Program-made: the position numbers and the translations under genes
Origin: Bufo bufo
Lineage: Eukaryota; Chordata; Amphibia; Anura; Bufonidae
Direction of reading: 5' to 3'
DNA: 64,000 nucleotides
Assembly (NCBI RefSeq): GCF_905171765.1
Contig: NC_053391.1
Coordinates: 152,701,565 to 152,765,564 of the forward strand
The notes under the pieces: model-generated
What the model was told of the DNA's origin: nothing
The model's input: the letters and a program-made list of their open reading frames with translations, nothing else
Database searches by the model: none
In this document: positions 33,486 through 46,319 of the stretch, piece after piece
Layout: each line of letters begins with the position of its first letter
Position numbering within the stretch: the first letter of the stretch is position 1

Positions 33486-33856
33486 TTATGCTGCAGCCAA
33501 ATATTTCAGAATTTGACTCATCAGTCCAGAGCACCTGCTGCCATTTTACTGCACTTCAGTTCCTATGGTTACTTGTTTAGTTGAGTTTATTTGTTGACTT
33601 TGTTTTCACGTCAAAGATATGGCTTTTAGGCTACAATTCTTCTATGAAGACTGCTTCTGGCCAGACTTCTCTGAAAGTAGGTGGGTGTACATGGGTTTCA
33701 CTGGTTTCTGCCAGTTCTGAGCTAATGGCACTGCTGGACATCTTCTGATTCTGCATCTGATGCACTCTGTTTCCTTGGCTAACTATTAAATCTAGGGTCC
33801 TCAACCTTGCCTGTTTCTTTGTGTTGAGAAATTCACATAGATATCTAAAATCTTTC

Positions 33857-34035
33857 TGATTATTTCCAAATTTATTGTGCCACAGGACAACAACCCCAAA
33901 CATACAGCCAGTGTCATTAAGAACTATCTTAAGTATAAAGGAATACAAGGAGTCCTTGAAGTGATAATATGGTCCCCACAGAGTCCTGATCTCAACATCA
34001 TTGAGTGTGTCTGGGATTACATGAAGTGACAGAAG
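33857..34035 (+). pseudogene. Tc1-like transposase C-terminal fragment, inverted
   Basis: The + strand reads FIVPQDNNPKHTASVIKNYL and then WSPQSPDLNIIECVWDYMK, a stop, and QKDLSE. It carries both the second D (QDNNPKHT) and the E of the DDE domain. It is in the opposite orientation to the neighbouring remnant of the same family, indicating an inversion or an independent copy. Confidence 0.85.
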
Positions 34036-36739
34036 GACCTGAGTGAGACTACATTCACAGAAGTTTTTTTATTAGTTCTCCAAAATTCCACACAAATGTT
34101 ACTTGCGGTTTTTGTTGACAATTTGATGCGGTTTTGCCACAGACGTCGCCTTTCCTTTGCAAAGGAAGAAATCCACGCACACAGAAAAAAAATCATACAA
34201 ACAATTGACATGCTGTGGATTTTTACATTAGCACAACAGACTCATTTCCACATGCTTAAAAAAGCAAAGTGTAAATTTGATTTGTCTAATTTCCTATTGT
34301 ATTAACACTGAGATTTTTCTGCATGGCAAAAAACACGCCTAATCTGAAATGTCTGTAGATACTTGTATAGTCAAATTTTTTGTGAAGTGAAAAAATGTTA
34401 AATGTTAAAAGATAATTCGGTGTCTTTTTATGTTTAATTGCGGTTTTTATGCTGAACATTTTACATGTGCAAGATAATGAAGGCCATTTGTGAAGACAAG
34501 CGATGGACTTATAATAGTAAAATTGAAACTAGTGAAGCATTTTAAAGTAAAGCTGAAGAGGGTAATGATGAGCTGTTTGCTGACTATTTTTTTTTAAATT
34601 AATATTTGTCTTGTAAATTTTCTGTACCGATGAATGAACTTCTCAGAATGTGCGTGGTACCACATCATCTTTTAAATGCGAGAATTGTACTTTACAAATT
34701 GCTGGCTAATAAAATAAATAACTAATTAATGATTTTTAGAAAAGTAAAATGATTGGAGTTAAGTATATTTGACCCCAAACCTAGAACTATAAAAAATTAT
34801 TTTATTAATATTTGAAATTGTAAATGGAAATTAAATCATTTCACAATATAACCATAAAATTGATTGGGTCAGCAGTTTTGTTATGTGTTCAATTTACTAT
34901 AATTTAACAGCTACACAAAGTGCCCTGTTACAGTAAAAATATAACTCCAGTGAATACAGGAATTTGTGTCTAACCTGCCATTTGTAATCATTCAATGCAT
35001 GACTGTTTCTGGAAATACAGGACGGGGCCCAGAGAGCAAAACACTCTTGTATGACTTAATAAGTGGGTGTCAACTAAGTGTCTATTCCAAGCACTTTAAA
35101 AAAGAGCCAAATTGCTATAGCTTTAGCCAAGGTAAAATTGTATGTGAAAAGTCTGCAGTACAGATGTGTTTACTCCGAAGAGATCTGAGGTAAACAAGCA
35201 AACACTCTCTGGAAAATACTGATCAATACTATTTTCTCACTGCTCACAATCAAAATGAATCTCCGAAAGCTAAAGAAACATTTTATTGTGTCTGTTATAT
35301 CTGTCTCAAGGAATTTTAGCTTTCCAATTCAAAACCGTATTGAGAAATACTTATCAATATGTTTCAGGTGTTTTGTCCTTGAAGTGCTTGTTCCCAGTTA
35401 TTTAGCTTTTTATTCAGTTTTTCTTTTACTCCACTGTCTGTACTATAAAAGAGCAAGAGGTAGATTAAGAATGTTGTATCTAACCACTCATGGATAGTAT
35501 ATAAAGCTGTAGCTATGGAGAAATGTATATCATTTACTAGCACACAAGTACTGTATCTCAGAGGTGTTTTACCTCTATCAGGCTAGATATATAATATCAT
35601 ATCTCGCTAGCCAAGGCCTGGATCATTATACCGTACCAAATAATGGTCAACAGTTAACCTATACTATCTGTAAATAGTATCTACCTAAATCATATTGGAA
35701 ATTGAATTTCAATGGTGTCCAAATGACACATATGATTCATGTGCATTGATTCATGTGCATTGGTATTGGTAGGAAATTGATTTTGTTGGTTAATATAATT
35801 CAAAGTTTATGTTTTATGCTTTTAATGTATTGACATAACATTATTTCTACTGTTGAGTTGACTAATAGTTCTCTCCTGCCATGCTTTCTGTTTCAATTAA
35901 ACTGAATTTTTACTCAAAAAACAGATCAGATTGATGATGCATTGGCGTCTATAGAAAACAGTAATGAAAGTTGAGTAGTGAAAAGTGCATCGGTTTGGTC
36001 TGTTTTACATCCCTGTCCATTTATTTAAATGTTTGTGCTTTTCCATTCCGCAAAAAAATAAAATAAAATTGATGCAGTGCTTTCAGTTGCAAAATGGCAT
36101 ACAAATCAGTTGAAAGTAATAGGTTACAATGGCATCAATTTGTTTTCAATCAGTTTAACTGATCCATTTAAAAAATGAAGCGATATGAGGCTCTAACCAA
36201 AATTTTAGCTCATTTAGCATTTTGCTGACATCATTTACGGTACTTTTAAATATAATTGAAGGAAGGAAATATATTTGATATTTCAATTTTAACCAATAAT
36301 TGAAGCACATTTAATATGTAACACCACTTATAATATTATTAACACTAAATGTGAGGAAGTTTAAAGGTTCATGTAAGTTTGCATGTATGCTGACTGAAAA
36401 TCTAACCTTATATCCTGTTATAAAACCATATTTCCACTCTGTGGAATATCGGAGGAAGAAAATTCATATTAAAAACCATGGCAGTTTGCGATACAGAAAC
36501 CGGTGGTTTAATTTTCACCTTTTCTTCCATCAGTTCCTTCATGATTTTGAGTTTGCAGATCTACAGTACCTTATGGAACATGAGGCAGACTGGTTGCTAG
36601 TGATGTGTTGACTATCATTTCTGGGGTTGTTAATTAATAACCACACTGGCAGCCATGCTTTTATGGCACTATACAGTCAGCAGTGGAGGGAAGAATGCAA
36701 CTTGGTAGTGATCATATCATGCCACTGCCATTACCTTAA
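34036..36739 (+). other. Unique-looking intron
   Basis: No gene, terminal repeat or target-site duplication seen. A few short open frames (34096-34305, 34966-35193, 35255-35497, 36351-36611) have no motif. Candidate place to look for conserved non-coding elements because it is free of recognisable transposons. Confidence 0.45.
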
Positions 36740-36917
36740 GGCTGTATTACACCTGCATGGGGACAAGCGATGGTATAAAGATCGCTCCACCCCATGCTGC
36801 AAAGGAGATTGCTGCATCTAATAGCAGTGGTCTCCTCCGCTAGTGAGCAGGTGAGTGCCAGGAGGGAGCGCTTCCCTCCTGAAAATCTCTTGATCAATCG
36901 TCCTGTGTAATACAAGC
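36740..36917. mobile_element. Small MITE with GGCTGTATTACAC ends
   Basis: Left ggctgtattacacctgcatg and right (other strand) gcttgtattacacaggacga. Contains tagcagtgg and tccctcct blocks like those in the 32641 element. Target-site duplication not clear. Confidence 0.6.
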
Positions 36918-37617
36918 TTTACACTATCTTTTCCTACATAAATGATGGAAAACTTTTCTATTATTGGATACGGATTTGTAAAGCATTACAAAATACCCTA
37001 CACAGATGCAATATAATGTCTGCCAAAGTCCACCAAGAGACCCACAGTTCAGGAGAACAGATATATTTTCTTTAAATGTATCCTTTCATGCAATATGATG
37101 CAAAAAATTGCTTTCTATTGATTTGAATGTTGTAAAATGTTAAACATTACTTGCCATTGCTCTAGTTTCCCGGCAGTAAGATATCTGTCATCCGCGGGAC
37201 ACGATGCAGAGACTTTTCTCTGCTCACAAAATTAATTCACAGAAGGAATCAGTTCAAAGCACAAAAAAGCAAAGATGTCTTATTTCAAATACATCGCATC
37301 CAGTCCATATGCCAAAACTTTCTAAAACAGAAAACTCCAACTGGTAATATTCAATAAGGGTGTTAAGTAGAGATGTAACAGCAATTGTTTTAAAAAATTA
37401 CATATTTAGAAATCTCCAGAGAAGCACATTGCCCTACCTCAATGCATCAATGGTAGTTTCTAATTACACATTGTCTCAACTCACTGTGAGATCAAATTAT
37501 ATTTTCTTTAGTTTTCTATAAACCTTTCTACAAGTTCGCATACAAGCAGTCCTACAGAAATCTTTCAACAAGCTATTTTAAATGACTATTTCATTTCTTG
37601 TCCATTAATACGAAGGG

Positions 37618-38780
37618 TGTTCAATAAATTATCTATCTGAATATGAAAAACAAATTTTTAAAAAAAATTAAATGTACTGCTTTTTAATGTAATCCCCTTT
37701 GACTTCAACACACTTATTTCTCATCGCCTCCATTGATCAGATACCCTCACAATAGGAGATTTCTTGCTGCTGTAGACCTGTTATGGTCTTTTTGACTGCA
37801 TTATCTTCAGGAAATTCTTGCCCACCCAGAAATTTCTTCAGGTTCCAAAAGAGAAAGTAATCACTGGGAGCCTGTTCTGGACCGTAGGGTTGATGGTTAA
37901 GCTCCATGGAGTCGCATTCCCTGATAACAGCATGTGAGATGGCGTATTGTCATGAAGTAGCAACAAACCTGCTGACAACTTCCCACAACATTTATTTTGA
38001 TTGCCTCACATAATGCCTTCATTGTTGAAGCATATGTGTCTCCAATAATTATCGTCTTGCGTGGCATAAATTCTAGTAATAGAAATGCCTTCTGTATTCC
38101 AAAAAAAACTGTTGCCATGATCTTCTCAGCTAACTTCTTCACACAAAATTCCTTTGGAGTTGGTGACCGCTTGTGTTTCCATTGTATGGACTCTTGTTTG
38201 GTCCTAGGATCATGGTGGTGGACCCATGTTTATTCACGAGGAATAATTTGAGAACAGAAGTCTCCTGGATTTGTCTAAGCATGTTTAAATTCACTTGGCT
38301 AAATTGCTGGCTAAAAGTGTTTTGCTCATGGGTTAAAATTTGTGAAACCCACTTGGAACTGACCTTTGACATAATCAAAACATTATGAATGATATTGTAA
38401 ACTATGATTCCATGAGCTACAGTATAACACTGACTTTGACCTGACGGTCTTCCAAAATCATGGCCTTCACTTTATGGTACATTTCCTCCGAAGATACTTC
38501 GACAGGTTGCCCTGAATGGGGGTTATCTTTAATTGATTCCCTACCCCATTTAAATTGCTTGACTTAAAACTTTACTTGGCAGTAGGAAGTTGGATCATCA
38601 TCATACACAACAATCATTCTTTCATGGGCTTCTATTATTCCTTTGTAAGGAATTCAATCACAGAACAAAGCTCTAAATCCCTCACTTTCTTTGTAGACCC
38701 GCAAAGTACTGCATTTGCCATCCTGTCACTTCCAGTACTTTCATCAGACTGAGCCTCTACTGTGTGTGTTGCATGTCCAG
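37618..38780 (-). pseudogene. Mariner-like transposase relic
   Basis: On the minus strand 38142-37990 reads KKLAEKIMATVFFGIQKAFL then LEFMPRKTIIIGDTYASTMK, the central mariner region. Further on, in another frame, PYGPEQAPSDYFLFWNLKKF is followed near 37700 by RNKCVEVKGDYIKK, the mariner C-terminus. Several stops and frameshifts are present. The left boundary motif gggtgttcaataaatt (37616-37631) looks like a mariner end; no right end was found. Inactive. Confidence 0.75.
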
Positions 38781-38861
38781 TCATGTATTAACCTGCACAG
38801 ACAAGTACAGTACAGTATAGTTATATCAGTTGGTAATTTATGATATTCATATAGATATTAA

Positions 38862-39131
38862 AGGGTTTGGCCCTAGATTGAAACTTATTACATACCATAA
38901 TACTAACCATAATACTGAACATCACAAGACCAGAGGTGTCCTGGTCACCTATATGAATGGACTGGTGTTCAAGCATGCACAACACTACTCCATTTGCTCA
39001 ACTGCCTCTCCACTCACATACAACACCTCCATTCTTGATTTGTGGGTTCCCGATGATAGGACACCTACAAGTCAGGAACTTATTTTCTAACCTGTGAATA
39101 AGAGATCAGTTTGAATCTTGGGCCAAATCCT
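38862..39131. mobile_element. TTAA-flanked MITE (AGGGTTTGGCC ends)
   Basis: TTAA at 38858-38861 and 39132-39135. Left agggtttggccctagattga and right tcttgggccaaatcct are inverted repeats with small differences. Confidence 0.8.
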
Positions 39132-39280
39132 TTAAATGGTTAAACTGCTACAACTTTTCCATGTATTGTCTTTGCACAGTGCGACTCACAATCTGACGCA
39201 GAGGAGGACATAGCCTTTCTGCTTAGGTGCACACCTGTTGATAAATTGAACACATCTTGATCAAACTCATATCTATTTAA

Positions 39281-39668
39281 AGGGGTTTTCCAGTCTGAAA
39301 ATCTTGATAGCCTATGTGAAGAAAAAGAAATTAATAGCCGATCAGTGAAATTCTCCCCACCAATCACTGTTCCCTGCAGCCTCCAGAGTCAAAACTAGCT
39401 CTTGAGTTGAGCAGGGGGCACAGCTCCATTAAAATTGTCGTGGCCATGTTGGGTTACTGCAGCTCATTTCCCATTAAAGTGAATTGGAACTGAGCTGCAG
39501 TAGCTCTCTAAGGCCACTAACTTGTCTGAATCCTGCTCCATTCAAAAGCTACTATAGTTTCAGTGCTGGAGGCTGCAAGGAATGAAGGATTGATGGGGAT
39601 GCAGGGAGTTGGACTGCCACCAATCTGATATTAGCATAAGTCATCTGTATCAAGAGACCGGAAACCCC
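39281..39668. mobile_element. TTAA-flanked MITE (AGGGGTTTTCC ends)
   Basis: TTAA at 39277-39280 and 39669-39672. Left aggggttttccagtctg, right accggaaacccct. The interior contains ctgagctgcagtag/ctactgcagctca-like self-complementary parts. Confidence 0.8.
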
Positions 39669-39672
39669 TTAA

Positions 39673-40476
39673 ATGGGTTTTCTGAGTTATTTTTTTTTTC
39701 TTTGTATGTTTCTAACTAATCAAATATAAGGGGTTTACAATTCACTTAATTCATCTGCAGTGGCTCCTTTCTCAGAGGGTCACATGACCTGTGATGTCAG
39801 CTTCTCTCCCTGCTCTGATGATGTTTTGTACACAAGCCTGGGGAGCAGGTCTGTGTCTTTGCACGAGACGTCACTGTGCTGGCCATGTTCCCCTGCACTG
39901 GCCAAGCTGCTACTGTCTGCCCTGTTTCTCCCTAATATTGGATTATTCAATAAAGATTAACCCCTTCTACCCTCAGCATCACAGACTCAGGGCTGGAGCC
40001 TTTGCTGAGCAGCTGCAGGTAGTGAAGAGAAAAATGTTGGGCACAGGATCTTCCCTCCTCATCCTGCAGACACAGAGCTGACAGACTTGAGGCGTTATCC
40101 AGAGCATTGCACAAGAACAGGTAGGGAAAAGATCCTGTGTGTATCAGCAGTGTCTTTGTACAGCTGAGACTTGTAGTCCTACACATACAACATGCTGATG
40201 AGTATCCCTTCAGTCAGACATTTCAGCCAGGGCAGCACTTTTATTCACTCTCTTTACAGAGCAGGGGGATGGGCAGTCTTTTTTGATGCCCACAAATATT
40301 TATGAGGAAAACCTCAGAGATTGTTGTTACTGCATGTAAACAAAGGGAAAGTAGAGAACCAGGAAAATGAGGAAATATAAATTTTGTGTGCCTTAAACTT
40401 GCTTAGCTTAGTTATATATTGCTGACCATCAGAGTTACAGTGCTATATATATTTTTTCATAACTCAGACAACCCCT
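39673..40476. mobile_element. TTAA-flanked element abutting the previous one
   Basis: Uses TTAA 39669-39672 as its left flank and 40477-40480 as its right flank. Left atgggttttctgagttattt, right aactcagacaacccct. 804 bp without a recognisable transposase. Confidence 0.75.
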
Positions 40477-40480
40477 TTAA

Positions 40481-41861
40481 GTCTGCCATATGAAACACTA
40501 GTTTTAGTAAGTTCCTCATAATTTTCAGAAGTCAATTTTCATATGTTCAATATAAGCAAATGTTTAATTGTGAAATAAAACTCATTTAAGACAACCCCTG
40601 CTCATATAGAGCATATATTTATTAAAGAGAAGCATATCCTGCTCAGAAACTCCCGCTACTGTTTAGTGATAAGTGGGGTTGAGCAAGTCGAACTCCAAGA
40701 AGTGCCTCAAAGCCAAATTTCATCGTGGTTCATGGTAGTGAATAAATTTTCCCTGAATGGTGGTAAAAAAAAACATACTTAACTTATCAATTTGAGCGTG
40801 AATAGCCGGCCACCACCATCTAGATTTAAGATCACGCACACAATCCCGTGCGTGTAACGTATGATGTCACCATGCCGGGCTGTGTGAGATTTCCTGCTTG
40901 ATCTTTCCTGCTTGAGGGTAAATATGATTTTTTTTATTTTTTTTATTTTACAGTGTATTATTGCTGTCAGATGCCACGATCAGCTATGAACACAGCATCT
41001 GAACTGTACAATTACAGGGGGCGGCACAATCACCGCTCCCTGTCATTGCACCGACTACTAACAAAGAAATGGGCTTCGTGATGAACTAATTTGTCACCAA
41101 ACAAATTTTTTTGTAACATTCGCCGAAGCAGCCAAATTTAATTTTTCTATACTTAAGTCATTGAGACACCCGCTTTGAAGGGCTCACCCCATCCAAGTAT
41201 TACCTATTCAAATAAACGACTCTGCATTTCTCTGGCAGCAGCTACTGAAGAGACAATGTATGGCCAGTAGAAGCTCTGTTAAAACCCTGATTTATTAATT
41301 TGAAGAAACATATTGGTTACTAAGCTGAAATACAGCAGAAAAAAGCATCCCTGAATTAATCTTCCTTGTATTATTTGGGCGCGTGTCTGTACTGACCTAC
41401 CACTGTATGAGAGATTAATAGAGCAAAGGGAAGAAGCTTAGGATGTAGTTACATTTGCATGTTGCTGCAGGCATATAAAAATATAAAAGGTCCCCTGTGG
41501 CTGAGCAGTCAGCTATTTACAGTTTTTTTTTTTTCCTGCTTAATACACATTTCATTTTCTTTTGCTGGTTTTTGTATCTTATCCTTCATGCTTTTAATGT
41601 TGCAGTAAAATTTATGGAAAGCAGAGAACAAGGTTTGATCATGCAAACTATAACAGCTGTAGGCAGAGATGTCTAAATCTGCACTTCAGAAGTCAGAATG
41701 AATGGATACAACTGATCCTAACTTATTACAGGCTAAGGACTGGTTCATTTCAAACCCAAGAAGACAATAGCAGCCCTGAGGTAGGCTTTTTCAGGCCTGA
41801 CAGTTATAAGTATATTTGTCCAGTGGAACCAACAGGTACAAAGTTATAAACCATTGCAGGC
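40481..41861 (+). other. Intron with a worn hAT-like segment
   Basis: About 40674-41155 has the layout of the 52766 element (gagcaagtcg start, GC-rich middle with gatgtcacc, ccgaagcagccaaattt near the end), but the ends are too worn to define. The rest is unique-looking. Confidence 0.45.
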
Positions 41862-42479
41862 ATGTTAATTAGTTTTGGTCGAGCACCAAAGTGCTCGGGT
41901 GCTCGAGAAGAACACCTCGGGATGCTCGGGTGTTCTACCGAGCACCCAAGCATAATGGAAGTCAATGGGAGAAACCGAGCATTAAACTGGGCACCCCCTG
42001 CTCTGAAGAGGGGAGGGTATCAGGTTCATAGGAAAAGGTCAGAAATTTATGGAAACACCACTGAAATGGTTCGGGAACAGCATGGGGAGGATGTCTGGAT
42101 GCATCTTGGACAACCAGGTCGCTGCTGGGAATGATGTTGTCTGACTAGTTTGCCACTTTTACAGACTGACAATAATATGCACAAAACCGAAGATAAAATC
42201 AATTTTAGAGGAAAAATTGTTAGGAAACATTCTTTCCTGTATATTTACTTGTATATAAAGTGCAAGTGCTGCCAAAAATTACAAGGAAGAGGCAATCCAA
42301 TACAACCTGTATATCACATAAAGGAGGGCCTCATTCACATTGTGGTACAATTGTTCAGGTAGTGGGACTCCTACACTCATAAAGCCTATGCACTAAGGGA
42401 AAGTGCTGCCAAAACTTACAAGTAACCGGCACTCCAATACACCCTTTATTACACATAAAGGAGGGCAATGTACACTCCC

Positions 42480-42945
42480 AAAAACATTAGGAGCAAGGGC
42501 CTGCTGGTGACCCTCTAAAACACTAAGGGCAAGGGCCTGATGCTGATCTGCCCATCTAAAACATTAGGGGTGAGGGCCTGCTGCCGAGCTGACCATCTAA
42601 AAAAAAATTGTGGGCGATGGCCTGCTGCTGACCTGACCATCTAAAAAATGTTGTGGGCGAGGGCCTGCTGCCGAGCTGACCATCTAAAAAAAATTGTGGG
42701 CGAGGGCCCGCTGCCGAGCTGACCATCTAAAAAAATTTGTGGGCAAGAGCCTACTGCCGAGCTGACCATCAAAAAATGTAACGGTGAGGGTCTGCTGCTG
42801 AGCTGACCCTCTAAAACATTATGGTTGAGGGCCTGTGGGTGACCCTCAAAAAGATTGTAGGTGAGGGCCTGCTGGTGACCCTCTAAAACATTATGGGTGA
42901 GGACCCGCTGCTGAGGTGACCCTCTAAAACATTAGGAGGTAGGGC
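42480..42945. repeat. Tandem repeat of about 42 bp, roughly 11 units
   Basis: Unit type gagggcctgctgccgagctg followed by accatctaaaaaaattgtgg; length varies between about 36 and 44 bp through the A-run and small deletions. Lies in the downstream part of the transposase transcription unit. Confidence 0.9.
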
Positions 42946-43093
42946 AGCCTAATAAGCATGTTGATATGATGGAGGAGGAGGAGGACGAGAAATAGGAGAT
43001 TTAACCATATACCCTTTTTAGTGGTGGAAGGGGTACATGCGAATACAGTGCATTCAATACACCATAAAAGCCACATTTAGAGTGCCTTTATGT

Positions 43094-46000
43094 TCATCCG
43101 CTTTTCTCTGGAGGAGTAGAGAAGTCTGGGGCAATCCAGGCCTTGTTCATATTTATAAGAGTCAACCTGTCAGCATTTTCAGTTGACAGGCGGATGTGCT
43201 TATCAGTTATTATGCCCCCAGCAGCACAAAATACCCTCTCTGACAAAACGCTGGCAGCAGGGCAGGCCAGCACCTCCAAGGCGTAGAGCGCCAGTTTGTG
43301 CCACGTGTCCAGCTTGGACGCCCAATAGTTATAAGGCATGAGAGATCACTGAGGACGCTGACATGGTATGTTATGTACTCCTTCACCATCTTCCCAAATT
43401 TTTCCCTCCTTGTGACAGTAGGCCACGCATCAGGTTAAGGGTGCTGGCGGGGTGTCATAAAACTGTCCGAGGCCTTGGGGAGTGTTGCCCTGCCTCTGTT
43501 GTAACTGCTTTGTGTTCCCCTCGTCTCCCCTCCTCGGTTGGCCAAGGAACAACGTACTCTGCAGCCAAGGTTGTCAGCTGGAATATTTTTGAGCAATTTT
43601 TCCACAAGAACCTTCTGGTATTGCACCACAGGAATAAAAGATGAGAAGTTCTCTTTGTAGCAGGGGTCGAGAAGGGTGATTAACCAGTAATCGGTGTTGG
43701 CCAAAATGCATACAACGCGAGGGTCACGGGAAAGGCACTCAACATAAAGTCAGCCATGTGTGCCAGAGTCCCAACAGAGAAGACTTTACATTCCTCATCA
43801 GGAGGATGATTCTCAATCTATTCACCCTCTTCCTCCTCTTCTACCTATCCACGCTGAACAGATGGAATAAAACTTCCATGGGTACTACTCTCTGTAGAGG
43901 AGGCAACCGTCTCCTTCTCCTCCTCATCGTCATCCAATTTGCGCTGAGAAGACAGACGAAATGAGGGTGGTCTGGCTATCACCCTGTGTAATGTCTTCTC
44001 CCATTTCCACCTCTTCCACATGCAATGCGTCCGCTTTAATTGTGAGCAGCGAGCTTTTGAGTAGACACAAAAGTGGGATGGTTACGCTGATAATAGTGTT
44101 ATCACCGCTCACCATCTGTGTTGATTACTCATAGTTGAGTAAAACCTAACAGAGGTCAGACATCAATGCCCACTTGTCGCTTTTGAAGAGCGGTAGCTGA
44201 CTGGAATGGCGACGACCATGTTGCTGCTGGTATTCCACTACTGCCCTCTGCTGCTCACAAAGCCTGGCCAACATGTGGAACGTGCAGTTCCAGTGCATGC
44301 TCACGTCGCACAACAGTCAGTGAGCTGGCAATTGCAAGCACTGCTGCAGCGTTGCTAGACTGGCGGAAGCTGTCGATGACTTGCGGAAATGGGCACACAT
44401 GCGGCGCACCTTCGCCAGTAGCTCAAGAAAATAGGGTTTGAGAAACCGCTGAACCACTAGGTTGAACACGTGGGCTAGTCATGGTATGTGTGTAAGCTTC
44501 CTCCAAATCCGCCACCAAGTTTCGGTCATTATCAGACACAACTATGCCTGGTTCTAGGTTGAGTGGCGAGAGCCACAACTCTGTCTGGTCCCTTATCACC
44601 TGCCACAGCTCTACGGGCTGTTGCCACTTTCCCACTGCAGTGCTACACTGCTTCCAGCTACTGACTGATGTCTGACTGGTGCTGCAAGATGATAATTCAG
44701 AGGTGGAAGTGGAGGAGGAGGAGGCTGGGGAGGAGAAGTGGGGGTTGCAGCCACTAACGTAGGTGGTGGTGGAAACCCTGATGGAAGTAGGGCCCACAAT
44801 CCTTGGCGTCAGTAGCACCTGTGCCATCCCAGGGTACAACTCGCCCAGTGTGCCATCAGGGAAATGTAGCATCCCTGGCCAAAAGCACTTGTCCATATGT
44901 CAGTCGTTAAGTGAACCTTCCCAATAACTGTGTTGGTCAGGGGACGGGTGATGTTAAGGGACACATGCTGGTGTAAGGCTGGGACTGCACACCGTGAAAA
45001 ATATTGGTGGCTGGGGACAGAGTACCGTGGGATAGCCACCGCCATCAGGCTGCAGAAAAACTCAGTATCCACAAGCCTAAACTTCAACATTTCCAGGGCC
45101 AGCAATTTGGAAAGATGCGCATTTAGTGCATAGACATCTGTATGCTGTGCTGGGAAACAGAAGTGGATGTGCTAGCAGATGGTGCTTGCGAAGGTCCAGG
45201 TGCATAGGCATCCAGGCCTGCGTCTTGGACAGGGGATTGGCCAGCACGTAACTCAGGGGAAGAGGAGGCAGTGGTGTGACCCGCAGACACTGGTTGTGGA
45301 CTCAGGCGTTCGGCCCACCTATTAGGGTGCTTGCTGGTGGTGGTGAGGTTGCAAGTGTTCACGCCCCTGCTCATTTTGGTACAGCACAGGATGCAAATAA
45401 AAATTATTTTATCATCTGCACTTTCCTCAAAAAAAGGGAGATTGCTGCAAGGGGGTGCTCTGGGGAACAGATGGGGGCCTGTTTGGTGCGGCCCGCCTTC
45501 TCCCTTTTGCAACCCCACTGCCTCTTCCAGATTGTTGCGGTGCTAAGGATCCCTCCCACTCTGTACTGCTGTCCTCGCTCGGCTTGCCACCTTCCCAGGT
45601 TGGGTCAGTGACTTCAGCATCCACTTCAGCACTCTGGTCATCCTCCTGACTTCTTGACCTAACAACACCCTCAGTTATTGACAACTGTGTCTCATCCTCA
45701 TCATCCACCTCGTGAAACCCTAATTGGTGTTCCACACCGTCATCTTCCTCTGACTGTGGATGCTCCAGAGTTTGTGAATTAGGGCACAAGATCTCCTCAT
45801 GTCCCTCTTCAAGCGGGCTTGGTGAGAGTCCCAAATTAAGGAATAACGATGAAAACAGCTCCTCGGAATATCCGAGTGTGGGATCACTTGTTTCTCAAGA
45901 CTCTGCATGGTGGGTGAAAGGAGTATCAGGGTGAGGATTCTGTTGACCAGACTCTTGGCTACTGAAACTGGACTTTGTGGAAGACAGGGTGGTGCTTAAT

Positions 46001-46260
46001 TGACTGGAAGCATTATCTGCTGCAATCCAACCGACCACCTGGTCGCACTGGTCTGACTTCAAGAGTGGTGTCCTGCGCCGCCCTGCAAACTGGGACATGA
46101 AGCTAGGTATCGTGGATGAGTGTGTTTCTTGTGCTCTGGCAGCAGGCACAGTTTCACAGCGACAAGGGCCACGGCCTCTGCGTGCACTATCAGCAGCACG
46201 GCCACTTCCCTGTCCCTTACTGCTCGCCTTGCGCATATTAAATTGCATATATGCTTGCAA
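43094..46260 (-). pseudogene. hAT transposase (BED and hATC domains), decayed
   Basis: Reading the minus strand from 46260: a basic, low-complexity N-terminal part; a BED-type zinc-finger remnant at 45440-45330 (ICILCCTKMSRG, then NLTTTSKH); HLTTDIWTSAFGQGCYISLM at 44930-44860, the first catalytic D; VVSDNDRNLVADLEEAYTH near 44540, the second acidic site; in another frame LAHVFNLVVQRFL near 44470; a W-containing TFHMLARLCEQQRAVVEYQQ near 44270; LLDPCYKENFSSF near 43680; and the C-terminal dimerisation domain at 43300-43120 (CPAASVLSERVFCAAGGIIT). The order is that of hAT transposases. At least four frameshifts and several stops separate the blocks, so it cannot make an enzyme. Confidence 0.88.
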
Positions 46261-46319
46261 TTATGTCACATGTACAGTAGCGCAGGTATTGTAAGTGTAT
46301 GCACAAATAAAGTACACAG

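Larger units (their letters stand above)
31255..33850 (-). pseudogene. Old Tc1-like transposase remnant, interrupted by three insertions
   Basis: Minus-strand fragments in order: 33850-33620 (MSSSAISSELAETSETHVHP, DNA-binding region), about 33555-33490 (WTDES, first catalytic D), 33097-33045 (KHGGGSFQVWCC), and 31542-31262 (SPDLNIIESLWDYL with the catalytic E, ending KGVHIKY). The insertions at 31543-32592, 32641-33039 and 33160-33485 separate them. The region of the second D is deleted and stops are present. An inverted fragment of the same family lies at 33857-34035. Confidence 0.8.

Noticed and set aside
36351..36611. 86-codon frame in otherwise unique intron
   Set aside because: No splice signals in register, no recognisable domain, and only a chance-length frame.
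42480..42945. Regularly spaced repeat that might suggest a CRISPR array
   Set aside because: Units are contiguous and degenerate without unique spacers, and lie in a eukaryotic hAT element.
45123..45834. Acidic and proline-rich frames as independent host genes
   Set aside because: They lie in order within the decayed hAT transposase between the N-terminal part and the catalytic blocks, and are best read as its frameshifted pieces.
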